A stretch of 16,131 nucleotides of DNA, taken from Microbacterium sp. Its GTDB lineage: Bacteria > Actinomycetota > Actinomycetes > Actinomycetales > Microbacteriaceae. The notes under the pieces are model-generated. The model was not told where the DNA came from and ran no database searches. It saw nothing but the letters and a program-made list of their open reading frames with translations. The stretch lies in assembly GCA_031286555.1 (NCBI GenBank), contig JAITUD010000185.1, positions 1 through 16,131 of the forward strand, read 5' to 3'. Positions 1 to 7,403 of the stretch are shown here, in pieces. The position numbers and the translations under genes are program-made. Numbering within the stretch: position 1 is the first letter of the stretch; every line of letters begins with the position of its first letter.

Positions 1-423
1 GAAGTAGCCGCCCAGATAGATGTACCGGCCGATGAAGCGCCACACCGCCCCGCGTCCGTAGAACTCTCCGGTGCCGGTCAGCCCGCCGAGCGTCGGGTCG
101 GCCTCGAAGCGCGCCACGACGCGAGCCGCCCAGTGCGGATCGGGGCGGGAATCGGCGTCGAGCCTGCCCAGGATCGTGCCGGATGCGGCCTCGAAGCCGG
201 CCGCGGTCGCGCGCAGCACTCCGCGCCGCGGTTCTGCGACGACGGTCGCCCCGAACTCGCGCGCGACCGCGGCCGTGTCGTCATGCGAGCCGTTGTCGAC
301 GACGATGATCTCGTCGGGCATCCGGGTCTGCACGGCGAGGGCCTGCAGGCACCCCCGCAGCAGGACCGCGTCGTCGTATGAGGGGACGACGACGCTCAGC
401 ACGGTCGGTGAGGCAGCGCTCAT
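1..423 (-). CDS. Glycosyltransferase family 2, partial (C-terminus beyond window)
   Basis: Only the first 141 codons are present; the gene runs off the left edge of the window on the minus strand. The translation shows a GT-A nucleotide-diphospho-sugar fold: VLSVVVPSYDDA at residues 8-19, EIIVVDNGSHDDT at 38-50, and a DxD metal/nucleotide-sugar motif in RLDADS (D89-A90-D91). This fits an inverting GT2 enzyme that transfers a sugar to a surface glycan or lipid carrier at the cytoplasmic membrane; donor and acceptor cannot be read. The start is the ATG at 423, since an in-frame stop (436-438) lies just upstream and no alternative start falls between; no strong ribosome binding site is seen. It follows the GT4 gene on the same strand after 71 bases, so the two are probably co-transcribed and act in the same glycan pathway. 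Confidence 0.85.
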   Translation of the reverse strand, partial: MSAASPTVLSVVVPSYDDAVLLRGCLQALAVQTRMPDEIIVVDNGSHDDTAAVAREFGATVVAEPRRGVLRATAAGFEAASGTILGRLDADSRPDPHWAARVVARFEADPTLGGLTGTGEFYGRGAVWRFIGRYIYLGGYF

Positions 424-494
424 GGCGCGCCCAGCCTATGACTCGGCCGTCGGCGCCGCGGGGAGGGCGCGCTCCTGAGAAGCGTCGAGCCGCG

Positions 495-1646
495 TCAGCG
501 TACCGAGGCGACGATCTCCTGCAGCTTCGCGACGTGCGCGGCGGGCTGGCGATCACGTGCGTAGGCGAGCGCCGCCTCGCGGTGCGGGGCGAGGATGCCG
601 CGGTCCGCGGCGAGTTCGCGCACCAGCGCGGCCAGCCCCGCGGCGTCCGGCGTCGGGGTGAGCAGGGCGGCCTCGCCGAACTCGCCGGCCAGCACCGGAT
701 CGCTGACGATCACCGGGCGGCCGTGCGAGAACGCCTCGAGCGCCACCATCGGCTGGTTGTCGAAGCCGAGCGAGGTGATCAGCACCGCGTCGGCGGCGTC
801 CATCAGCTCGCCGACGCGCTCCCCGGGCACCGAGCCGTGGAACGTCACACCGGGCACAGGTCGTGCCGTGCCGCCGGCGATGTCGAGGTGCACACCGTCG
901 CCGAGGGATGCCGCGACCTCGCGCATCGCGTCGAGCGCGACATCCACTCTCTTCTCCGGCGCGAAGCGAGCCACCCAGAGCAGCCGCAGCGGCCCCTCGG
1001 CCACGGCCGGGGCCTCGGCCAGCGGCTGGGCGACGTTCGAGAAGGCCTCGACCCGTCCCGCACCCGCGGCGCGCAGCGCTTCGGCCTGATGCCGCGACGG
1101 GGAGAGCACGACGTCGGCGCGCTCCGCGATCCGCAGCGTCATGGTGCGCAGCGCGTTGTTCAGAGCGTGGCTGCCGGTCGCACGGCCGCCGTCGCGGATG
1201 CCGGTCAGCGAACGGTGCACGCCGCCGACGACGGGCGCGAACGGCGCCAGCGCGGCGGGCGCCGTCCAGAAGAAGGTGTGCACCGTGTGCAGGACGGGGA
1301 TGCCGAGACGCCTGCCGACGGCGAGGGATGCCGCGGCGAGGGCGAACTCGGAGTGCACAACGATCGCGCCCGCACCGTGTCGCCGCACGGTCGCCGCCAC
1401 CAGCGGCTCGAGGTCGGCCGCCTTCCCGAGCAGTGGCAGGTCGAGCACCGGGATCGTGCCGCGGCGCGGCGGCGCGACCAGCGTGATGCCGGGCACGGAG
1501 GCGACCTGGTCCGCGTCCGGCGCCAGCACGATCACCCGCACACCCTGCGAGGCGAGCGCCTCCGCCTGCCGGAGGAAGGCGGTCTGAGCTCCGCCGAGGT
1601 AGCGGAGCGAGTAGTCGCAGACCAGCAGCACGGCGTCGTCTCGCAT
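495..1646 (-). CDS. Glycosyltransferase family 4 (GT-B fold)
   Basis: The product is 383 residues, normal for GT4. The N-terminal Rossmann half begins VLLVCDYSLRYLGGAQTAF, with the typical glycine-rich GGAQ acceptor loop. The C-terminal half carries the donor-binding signature LLWVARFAPEKRVDVAL, then ITSLGFDNQPMVALEAFSHG. In this retaining family the donor site usually has an E-x7-E pair; here the first acid is Asp (D296) and the second Glu (E304). It probably transfers a sugar from an NDP- or GDP-donor to a cell-envelope glycan. An in-frame ATG exists at 1694, but the ATG at 1646 is preferred because AAGGGA lies about 5 bases upstream and homology-like sequence begins there (MRDDAVLLVCDYS). 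It is divergent from the ABC exporter and lies upstream of the GT2 gene. Substrate is not identifiable. Confidence 0.88.
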   Translation of the reverse strand: MRDDAVLLVCDYSLRYLGGAQTAFLRQAEALASQGVRVIVLAPDADQVASVPGITLVAPPRRGTIPVLDLPLLGKAADLEPLVAATVRRHGAGAIVVHSEFALAAASLAVGRRLGIPVLHTVHTFFWTAPAALAPFAPVVGGVHRSLTGIRDGGRATGSHALNNALRTMTLRIAERADVVLSPSRHQAEALRAAGAGRVEAFSNVAQPLAEAPAVAEGPLRLLWVARFAPEKRVDVALDAMREVAASLGDGVHLDIAGGTARPVPGVTFHGSVPGERVGELMDAADAVLITSLGFDNQPMVALEAFSHGRPVIVSDPVLAGEFGEAALLTPTPDAAGLAALVRELAADRGILAPHREAALAYARDRQPAAHVAKLQEIVASVR

Positions 1647-1678
1647 GGGGTCCCTTCGGCGGCGGAATCGTCCCTGAA

Positions 1679-1684
1679 AGTCTA
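1679..1684 (-). promoter_or_regulatory. Candidate -10 element for the glycosyltransferase genes
   Basis: On the minus strand TAGACT sits about 32 bases before the GT4 start codon and would give a short leader that includes the AAGGGA ribosome binding site. No convincing -35 hexamer is visible, so this is a weak prediction. Confidence 0.3.
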
Positions 1685-1722
1685 GGAGGGGCATCCGGCG
1701 GTTTCTTCGATGGCGTCCAGAA

Positions 1723-1739
1723 ACCGGGCGTCACCCGGT
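1723..1739. repeat. Short inverted repeat in the GT4/ABC divergent intergenic region
   Basis: ACCGGG (1723-1728) and CCCGGT (1734-1739) are separated by CGTCA. It lies between the divergent GT4 and ABC exporter genes (intergenic 1647-1854), where an operator would be expected. Six base pairs in GC-rich DNA can occur by chance. Nothing else clear is seen in this intergenic stretch apart from the ABC gene's ribosome binding site. Confidence 0.3.
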
Positions 1740-1854
1740 GTTCGTTTCGCTCTCCGCGAGATTCGGGGTATCCGTCTACCGAATGTCGGAGGCCCGTGGC
1801 ACGCTTTCATGTGGCCGATTATCGATCGACCCCAACACCTTAAGGATTCCGCCT

Positions 1855-3582
1855 GTGCTGGGAAAGCTCCTCTTCCGATATCTCAAGAAGTACAAGTGGC
1901 TTCTGCTCGGCGTGCTGGTCTTCCAGTTCGCCAGCGCGATGGCCACCCTCTACCTGCCCACACTGAACGCCGACATCATCAACTACGGCGTCGCGAAGGC
2001 CGACACCGGCTACATCTGGACGCACGGCGCGTTCATGCTCCTCGTCTCGCTGGGGCAGATCCTCTGCGCGATCATCGCGACGTTCTTCGCCGCCCGCGCC
2101 GCCATGGCGCTGGGGCGTGACATCCGCGCCGACGTGTTCGCTCGCGTGAGCGGCTTCTCCGAGCGAGAGGTGTCGCAGTTCGGCGCCGGCTCGCTGATCA
2201 CCCGCAACACCAACGACGTGCAGCAGGTGCAGATGCTGGCGATGATGGGCGCCACCATGTTCGTCACCGCCCCGCTGCTGGCGATCGGCGGCGTCATCAT
2301 GGCCGTCCGGCAGGATGTCGGGCTCAGCTGGCTGATCGCCGTCGCCGTGCCCGTGCTGCTGCTGCTCGCCGTGCTGGTCATCGGCCGCATGGTGCCGCTG
2401 TTCCGCACCTACCAGGGCCGTCTCGACACGATCAACCGCGTGATGCGCGAGCAGCTCACCGGCGTGCGCGTCGTGCGCGCGTTCGTGCGCGAGCCGATCG
2501 AGGCCGAGCGCTTCCGGGCCGCGAACACCGACATCATGGTCGTCGGCCGCAACGTCGGCTCGCTGTTCGTGCTGCTGTTCCCGCTGTTCATGCTGATCCT
2601 GAACGTGACCGTGGTCGGCGTGATCTGGTTCGGCGGCGTCGAGGTGAACGCCGGGAACGTCGAGATCGGCACCCTGTTCGCCTTCATGCAGTACGTCGGG
2701 CAGATCATGGGCGGCGTCATCATGTCCAGCTTCATGGCGATGATGATCCCGCGCGCCGCGGTCTCCGCAGACCGCGTCGGCGAGGTGCTCGACGCCGAGT
2801 CGAGCATGACCCGACCCGAGAACGGCGTGAAGGAGTTCGCCGCACCGGGCCAGGTCGTCTTCGACGACGTCGAGTTCACCTACCCCGGAGCGGATGCCCC
2901 GGTGCTCACCGGCATCGACTTCCGCGCCGAGCCGGGTGAGACCGTCGCGATCGTCGGATCGACCGGCGCCGGCAAGACCACACTGGTCTCGCTCATCCCT
3001 CGCCTCTTCGACGTCACCGGCGGCTCGGTGCAGGTCGGCGGCGTGGACGTGCGCGAGGCCGACGTCGACGAGCTGTGGAAGGGCATCGGCCTGGTGCCGC
3101 AGCGTCCGTTCCTGTTCACCGGCACAGTCGCGTCCAACCTGCGCTACGGCCGGGAGGACGCCACGGACGAAGACCTGTGGAAGGCGCTCGAGATCGCGCA
3201 GGGCAAGGACTTCGTGTCCGAGATGCCCGACGGCCTCGAGTCGCACATCGCCCAGGGCGGCACGAACGTGTCGGGTGGTCAGAGGCAGCGTCTGGCGATC
3301 GCTCGCGCGATCGTGCACCAGCCCCGCATCCTCGTCTTCGACGACTCGTTCTCGGCTCTCGACCTCACGACGGATGCGAGATTGAGGCAGGCGCTGTGGC
3401 GTGAGCTGCCCGACGTGACCAAGGTCGTGGTCGCGCAGCGCGTGTCCACGATCACGGATGCCGACCGCATCGTGGTGCTCGACGGCGGCACGATGGTCGG
3501 GGTCGGCACCCACGACGAGCTGCTGGCGTCGAACGACACCTACCGCGAGATCGTCGAGTCGCAGCTGGGGGTGGACGCATGA
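1855..3582 (+). CDS. Heterodimeric ABC exporter, subunit with degenerate ATPase site
   Basis: This 575-residue half-transporter is an N-terminal six-helix type IV exporter membrane domain fused to a C-terminal ATPase. Walker A is GSTGAGKT (from about residue 368), the signature is VSGGQ (472-476), and Walker B is ILVFDD, with Asp497 in place of the catalytic Glu. The switch His is replaced by Gln (VAQRVST, Q528). These are the hallmarks of the degenerate partner in heterodimeric exporters such as TM287/288, BmrCD and LmrCD. The frame is open back to 1738, but the GTG at 1855 is chosen because AAGGA (1842-1846) precedes it by 8 bases and the protein then begins directly with the pre-TM1 segment (VLGKLLFRYLKKYK). 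Its stop overlaps the start of the partner gene (ATGA). Likely exports a drug, lipid or peptide; substrate unknown. Confidence 0.9.
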   Translation: MLGKLLFRYLKKYKWLLLGVLVFQFASAMATLYLPTLNADIINYGVAKADTGYIWTHGAFMLLVSLGQILCAIIATFFAARAAMALGRDIRADVFARVSGFSEREVSQFGAGSLITRNTNDVQQVQMLAMMGATMFVTAPLLAIGGVIMAVRQDVGLSWLIAVAVPVLLLLAVLVIGRMVPLFRTYQGRLDTINRVMREQLTGVRVVRAFVREPIEAERFRAANTDIMVVGRNVGSLFVLLFPLFMLILNVTVVGVIWFGGVEVNAGNVEIGTLFAFMQYVGQIMGGVIMSSFMAMMIPRAAVSADRVGEVLDAESSMTRPENGVKEFAAPGQVVFDDVEFTYPGADAPVLTGIDFRAEPGETVAIVGSTGAGKTTLVSLIPRLFDVTGGSVQVGGVDVREADVDELWKGIGLVPQRPFLFTGTVASNLRYGREDATDEDLWKALEIAQGKDFVSEMPDGLESHIAQGGTNVSGGQRQRLAIARAIVHQPRILVFDDSFSALDLTTDARLRQALWRELPDVTKVVVAQRVSTITDADRIVVLDGGTMVGVGTHDELLASNDTYREIVESQLGVDA

Positions 3583-5831
3583 GCGAGCAGAACGCACCTC
3601 AGGGCGCTCAGCCCCAGACGCGACGCGAGCGCGCTCTCGCCGCCCGCGCGGCCAAGGGCGGAGCGGCCGTGGCCGAGCCCGAGCTGACCGAGGCGCAGAA
3701 GGCCGAGGAGGAGCAGGCCGAGAAGGCCCGCCAGGCCGGCGGCGGCATGTTCGACGGCCCTGCCCCTGGCAAGGCCGACCACTTCGGTCCGAGCTTCAAG
3801 CGCATGATCGGGCTGCTCAAGCCGTCCGCTCTGTGGTTCGTGCTGGTGTCGTTCTTCGGAGCGGTCGGCGTCGTGCTCGCCGTGATCGCGCCGAAGGTGC
3901 TCGGCGAGGCGACCAACGTCGTCTACGAGGGCTTCATCTCGAACCTGCTCGGCCAGAACGGCTTCCCGAAGGGGATGAGCCAGGAGCAGGTCGTCGAGGC
4001 GCTGCGCGCGGCCGACCAGAAGACCTTCGCCGACATGGTCGCCGCGATGGACAACTTCTCCGTCGGCGACGGAGTCGACTTCGACCGGCTGCGGTACATC
4101 ATCGTCGCCGTGCTGGCCATCTACGTCGCGTCGGCGTTCCTGAGCTGGATCCAGGGCTACGTGATCAACGTCATCATGGTGCGCACGATGTGGCGCCTGC
4201 GTGAAGACGTCGAGGCGAAGATCAACCGCCTGCCGCTGTCGTACTTCGACAAGGTGCAGCGCGGCGAGCTGATCTCGCGCGTCACCAACGACATCGACAA
4301 CATCACCCAGACCATGCAGCAGTCGTTGTCCGGCGCGCTCACCTCGGTGCTCACCGTGGTCGGCGTGCTGGTGATGATGTTCTCGATCTCGTGGCAGCTG
4401 GCGCTGGTCGCGCTGGTGGCGCTGCCGCTGATGGGCGTCATCTTCGGCGTGATCGGTCCGCGCTCGCAGAAGGCCTTCGGCATCCAGTGGCGCAAGGTCG
4501 GCCGGCTCAACGCCCGCGTGGAGGAGGCCTTCTCGGGCCACGCGCTGGTGAAGGTGTTCGGTCGCGAGAAGGATGCACTCGACAGCTTCCAGGAAGAGAA
4601 CGAAGAGCTCTACCAGGCCAGCTTCAAGGCGCAGTTCCTCTCCGGCGTGATCATGCCGGCGATGCAGTTCATCGGCAGCCTCACCTACGTCGGCATCGCG
4701 GTGCTCGGCGGCCTGATGGTCGCCAACGGCAGCCTGCGACTCGGTGACGTGCAGGCGTTCATCCAGTACTCGCAGCAGTTCACCCAGCCGCTGAGCGAGC
4801 TGGGCGGCATGGCTGCGGTCGTGCAGTCCGGCACCGCGTCGGCCGAGCGGGTGTTCGAGTTCCTCGACGCCGACGAGCAGGACCCCGACGCCGAGGACGC
4901 ACCGACCGTCACCGACGGCAAGGGCGTCATCGAGTTCGAGCACGTCGCGTTCTCGTACACGCCGGACCGTCCGCTGATCACCGACCTCTCGTTCCGGGTG
5001 GAGCCGGGGCAGACCGTCGCGATCGTCGGTCCGACCGGCGCGGGCAAGACCACGCTGGTGAACCTCATCATGCGGTTCTACGAGCTCAGCGGCGGACGCA
5101 TCCTGCTCGACGGCCAGGACATCGCGGAGATGACCCGCGAAGACCTGCGCGGCCGCACGGGCATGGTGCTGCAGGACCCGTGGCTGTTCGCCGGGAGCAT
5201 CCTGGAGAACATCCGCTACGGTCAGGCATCCGCCACCGACGAGGAGGTGCTCGCCGCCGCGAAGGCCACCTATGTCGACCGGTTCGTGCACGCCCTCCCC
5301 GAGGGCTACGAGACGGTGCTCGACGAGGATGCGTCGAACGTGTCGGCCGGTGAGCGGCAGCTGATCACGATCGCCCGTGCGTTCGTGTCGCAGCCGTCGA
5401 TCCTCATCCTCGACGAGGCGACCTCGGCGGTCGACACCCGCACCGAGCTGCTGCTGCAGCACGCGATGGCGGCGCTGCGCGAGGGACGCACGTCCTTCGT
5501 GATCGCGCACCGCCTGTCCACGATCCGCGACGCCGACCTCATCCTGGTGATGGAGCACGGTGACATCGTCGAGAAGGGCAACCACGACGAGCTGATCGCG
5601 GCGCAGGGCGCGTACTGGCGTCTGTACCAGTCCCAGTTCGAGCAGGCCGCGTCCGACATCGACGCCGAGGACGCACTGACCGGGTCCACCCCGGTGATCG
5701 TCACCGGTGAGGCGGAGGAGGTCCCGGTTCCCGGGACCGGCGCCGCGCCGGTGCTGCCCGTGACCGAGTTCGTGCACGAGGTCGCCGAGGGCGAGGACCG
5801 GCCGGCATCCGAGTCCGACGACAGGGTCTGA
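3579..5831 (+). CDS. Heterodimeric ABC exporter, subunit with canonical Walker B and switch His
   Basis: This 750-residue partner has a charged, Ala/Glu/Lys-rich N-terminal tail (about 70 residues), a six-helix membrane domain, an ATPase domain and an acidic C-terminal tail of about 50 residues. Walker A is GPTGAGKT (from 484), Walker B is ILILDE with catalytic E613, and the switch His is H644 (VIAHRLST). Its signature, however, is VSAGE (588-592) instead of LSGGQ. In the heterodimer this weak signature faces the degenerate Walker site of the first subunit, so both defects fall in one composite site. About 65 polar residues lie between the first two predicted helices (EATNVVYEG to DFDRLRY) and would form an extracytoplasmic insertion. 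The ATG overlaps the upstream stop by 4 bases, indicating translational coupling. A strong hairpin follows 11 bases after the stop. Confidence 0.9.
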   Translation: MSEQNAPQGAQPQTRRERALAARAAKGGAAVAEPELTEAQKAEEEQAEKARQAGGGMFDGPAPGKADHFGPSFKRMIGLLKPSALWFVLVSFFGAVGVVLAVIAPKVLGEATNVVYEGFISNLLGQNGFPKGMSQEQVVEALRAADQKTFADMVAAMDNFSVGDGVDFDRLRYIIVAVLAIYVASAFLSWIQGYVINVIMVRTMWRLREDVEAKINRLPLSYFDKVQRGELISRVTNDIDNITQTMQQSLSGALTSVLTVVGVLVMMFSISWQLALVALVALPLMGVIFGVIGPRSQKAFGIQWRKVGRLNARVEEAFSGHALVKVFGREKDALDSFQEENEELYQASFKAQFLSGVIMPAMQFIGSLTYVGIAVLGGLMVANGSLRLGDVQAFIQYSQQFTQPLSELGGMAAVVQSGTASAERVFEFLDADEQDPDAEDAPTVTDGKGVIEFEHVAFSYTPDRPLITDLSFRVEPGQTVAIVGPTGAGKTTLVNLIMRFYELSGGRILLDGQDIAEMTREDLRGRTGMVLQDPWLFAGSILENIRYGQASATDEEVLAAAKATYVDRFVHALPEGYETVLDEDASNVSAGERQLITIARAFVSQPSILILDEATSAVDTRTELLLQHAMAALREGRTSFVIAHRLSTIRDADLILVMEHGDIVEKGNHDELIAAQGAYWRLYQSQFEQAASDIDAEDALTGSTPVIVTGEAEEVPVPGTGAAPVLPVTEFVHEVAEGEDRPASESDDRV

Positions 5832-5842
5832 TCACGCGAGAC

Positions 5843-5878
5843 GAGAGCGCCCGTCCCCGGAAGGGGGCGGGCGCTCTC
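5843..5878 (+). terminator. Terminator hairpin after the ABC exporter operon
   Basis: A 16-bp stem, GAGAGCGCCCGTCCCC (5843-5858) with GGGGGCGGGCGCTCTC (5863-5878), closes on a GGAA tetraloop and contains one G-U pair. It begins 11 bases after the stop codon. There is no long U tract, as is common in high-GC actinobacteria. The arm sequence is shared with the hairpin at 9755-9789. Confidence 0.85.
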
Positions 5879-5895
5879 GCATCCCGGCAGGGCGG

Positions 5896-5922
5896 TGTCA
5901 CATTCGGCCTCGATCCTCGGTC
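5896..5922 (+). promoter_or_regulatory. ECF41-type promoter P1 (SnoaL-like gene and sigma factor)
   Basis: TGTCACA (5896-5902), 16 bases, then GGTC (5919-5922), 18 bases before the first start codon. Heptamer, spacing and -10 are the same as at 7341-7367 and, with one -35 change, at 8021-8047. The published ECF41 promoter is, from memory, TGTCACA-N16-CGTC. Because the sigma gene lies in this transcription unit, the element implies autoregulation. Confidence 0.78.
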
Positions 5923-5940
5923 AGGGTTCTGGAGGAGGCG

Positions 5941-6366
5941 ATGCGGATGGGACCGGGGATGAACGACCTCGTGAAGGGGCTGGGGCGCGCGCTCGCCGAT
6001 CAGGACGAGGCCGCACTGAGCGGTCTTCTCACACGCACCGTTCGGCTGGTCATCGACTCCGGGGATCTCACCGGGGGCGAGTGGCGCGGCAGGGACGTCG
6101 TGACGAGCGTGCTGCGGGATCGCTATCGCCGCCGAGACTCGTCGTTGCGGATGGTGCACGTGAACGGCTCGCCCGGGCTCGCGCTCTATCGGCCGGCAGA
6201 CGGCGCCGTCGTCGGCATCCTCGCCATCGGTTCCCGCAGCGACGAGGGAATGATCAGTGAGCTGTGGCTGGCCGTCGCCCCGCAGAAGCTCACATCCTGG
6301 AACCGCCCACGGAACCCGCCCGCACCGGGCACTAGCATTCATCCGAACGGGAGCCCCGATGGATAA
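5941..6366 (+). CDS. Free-standing SnoaL/NTF2-like protein related to the ECF41 C-terminal domain
   Basis: The product is 141 residues. After a short helical start (NDLVKGLGRALADQDEAALSGLL) comes a cone-like alpha+beta domain resembling SnoaL/NTF2 folds. It lines up by eye with the fused C-terminal domain of the sigma factor encoded next: IDSGD with HSDGGG, GRDVVTSVL with GRHRVALFV, VNGSPGLALYR with VNGRAAGIFVF, and ISELWLAVAPQKL with LDHLYWMMNPAKL. It contains no sigma2 or sigma4 region. GGAGGAGG (5931-5938) supports the start at 5941 or the in-frame ATG at 5947. Its stop codon overlaps the sigma factor start by 8 bases, so the two are translationally coupled. A role as ligand sensor or modulator of the sigma factor is inferred from similarity and position; an unrelated small-molecule enzyme is possible. 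Confidence 0.75.
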   Translation: MRMGPGMNDLVKGLGRALADQDEAALSGLLTRTVRLVIDSGDLTGGEWRGRDVVTSVLRDRYRRRDSSLRMVHVNGSPGLALYRPADGAVVGILAIGSRSDEGMISELWLAVAPQKLTSWNRPRNPPAPGTSIHPNGSPDG

Positions 6367-7312
6367 GAAGAAGTGGCCGGTCGACGACCTGCCGGCGGCG
6401 CGATCACCCATGCGCCTGTGGAAGGCGTCGGATCCGGAGGAGATCGCTGAGCTCGACGCCGCGCTCGCCATGTTCATGGAGGTGCGCCCACGGCTCTTCA
6501 GCATCGCCTATCGGATGCTCGGCAGCGTCGCCGACGCGGAGGATCTGCTGCAGGAGACGTGGATGCGCTGGCAGCACTACGATCGCGACACGGTCGAGGA
6601 GCCCGCGGCCTTCCTCACGACGATCGTCACGAGGATGGCGATCAACGAGCTGCGGTCGGCGCGAGTGCGTCGTGAGGCCTATGTCGGGCCCTGGCTTCCC
6701 GAGCCGATCGATACCGGCTCCGATCCGGAGCTGGCCGCCGAGGATGACGAGACCATCGAACTGGGCGTGCTCTTCCTGCTCGAGCGTCTTGCGCCGGCCG
6801 AGCGCGCGGCGTACGTGCTGCATGAGGCGTTCGCCTATCCGTACAGCCGGATCGCCGAGGTGATCGAGACCACAGAGGCGAACGCGCGGCAGCTGGCCAG
6901 CAGAGCCCGTCGGCACCTCGCCGTCGAGCGGGGCGCGACTGTCGGGCTGGCAGAGCAGCGCAGGTTCCTCGTGGCCTTCCTCGCCGCGGCCAGAGCCGGC
7001 GACATCGCACAGCTCGAAGCGCTGCTGACCGCGGACATCGTGAGCCACTCCGACGGCGGCGGAGCCGTTCGCACCGCACGGATCCCGCTGACCGGGCGGC
7101 ACCGGGTGGCGCTCTTCGTCGCCGCGATCGCGGACTGGTTCCTCCCCGACGTCGACATCCGCTGGGCGGAGGTCAACGGCAGGGCCGCGGGGATCTTCGT
7201 CTTCGAGGGCCAGGAGATCGGCATGCTGACCGCCTCGGCGACGAGCGCCGGGCTCGACCACCTCTACTGGATGATGAATCCCGCGAAGCTCGGTGCAGTC
7301 ATCGTCGCCTGA
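6359..7312 (+). CDS. sigJ: ECF41-group RNA polymerase sigma factor (SigJ-like) with fused SnoaL-like domain
   Basis: The 317-residue protein has sigma region 2 (RPRLFSIAYRMLGSVADAED, LLQETWMRWQ), region 4 (LAPAERAAYVLHEAFAYPYS, RIAEVIETTEANARQLASRA) and a C-terminal SnoaL-like domain. All three ECF41 hallmarks are visible: WLPEP in the linker (from W112), DGGG in the C-terminal domain (from D232), and NPAKL near the end (from N307; consensus NPDKL). In this group the fused domain replaces an anti-sigma factor and tunes activity from within. The ATG at 6359 is chosen because ACGGGAG lies about 6 bases upstream; the longer in-frame start at 6257 would lie inside the preceding gene. Expression is expected from the ECF41-type promoter at 5896-5922. 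Its likely targets are the flanking units at 7404 and 8098. The gene symbol follows common naming of this family. Confidence 0.92.
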   Translation: MDKKKWPVDDLPAARSPMRLWKASDPEEIAELDAALAMFMEVRPRLFSIAYRMLGSVADAEDLLQETWMRWQHYDRDTVEEPAAFLTTIVTRMAINELRSARVRREAYVGPWLPEPIDTGSDPELAAEDDETIELGVLFLLERLAPAERAAYVLHEAFAYPYSRIAEVIETTEANARQLASRARRHLAVERGATVGLAEQRRFLVAFLAAARAGDIAQLEALLTADIVSHSDGGGAVRTARIPLTGRHRVALFVAAIADWFLPDVDIRWAEVNGRAAGIFVFEGQEIGMLTASATSAGLDHLYWMMNPAKLGAVIVA

Positions 7313-7340
7313 CAGCGGTCCCGTGACGGGCGAGTCCCGT

Positions 7341-7367
7341 TGTCACATTCCGGATCTGCGCGCGGTC
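7341..7367 (+). promoter_or_regulatory. ECF41-type promoter P2 (TMEM175-family gene)
   Basis: TGTCACA (7341-7347), 16 bases, then GGTC (7364-7367), located 29 bases after the sigma factor stop and 36 bases before the next start codon. The decamer TGTCACATTC is shared exactly with the element at 5896. The position in the short gap between two genes, together with the exact spacing, argues for a real promoter. Confidence 0.8.
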
Positions 7368-7403
7368 CTCCTTGTCAGGAGCGAACCCGCGAAGGAGCAG
7401 ATC

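Noticed and set aside
1738..1854. Extra 39 codons at the front of exporter subunit 1
   Set aside because: They lie in the intergenic region, have no ribosome site, and add sequence unlike exporter N-termini; GTG 1855 has AAGGA at 8 bases.
5567..5576. TGTCAC on the minus strand inside exporter subunit 2 as a fourth ECF41 promoter
   Set aside because: No GGTC or CGTC lies 16 bases downstream and the position is inside a gene on the wrong strand.
3540..5777. 745-codon open frame on the minus strand opposite exporter subunit 2, and a similar 585-codon frame at 1840-3597
   Set aside because: Translations are His/Asp/Arg-rich with no domain or motif, and lie opposite clear ABC transporter genes; long antisense frames are expected in high-GC DNA.
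6311..6338. GGAAC plus TAGCAT as an internal promoter for the sigma factor gene
   Set aside because: The -10-like word lies inside the coding region of the coupled upstream gene and the -35 match is short; the P1 element and overlap explain expression better.
7317..7334. Small hairpin CCCG-TGA-CGGG after the sigma factor stop as a terminator
   Set aside because: Four base pairs are too few for a terminator; it probably arises from base composition.
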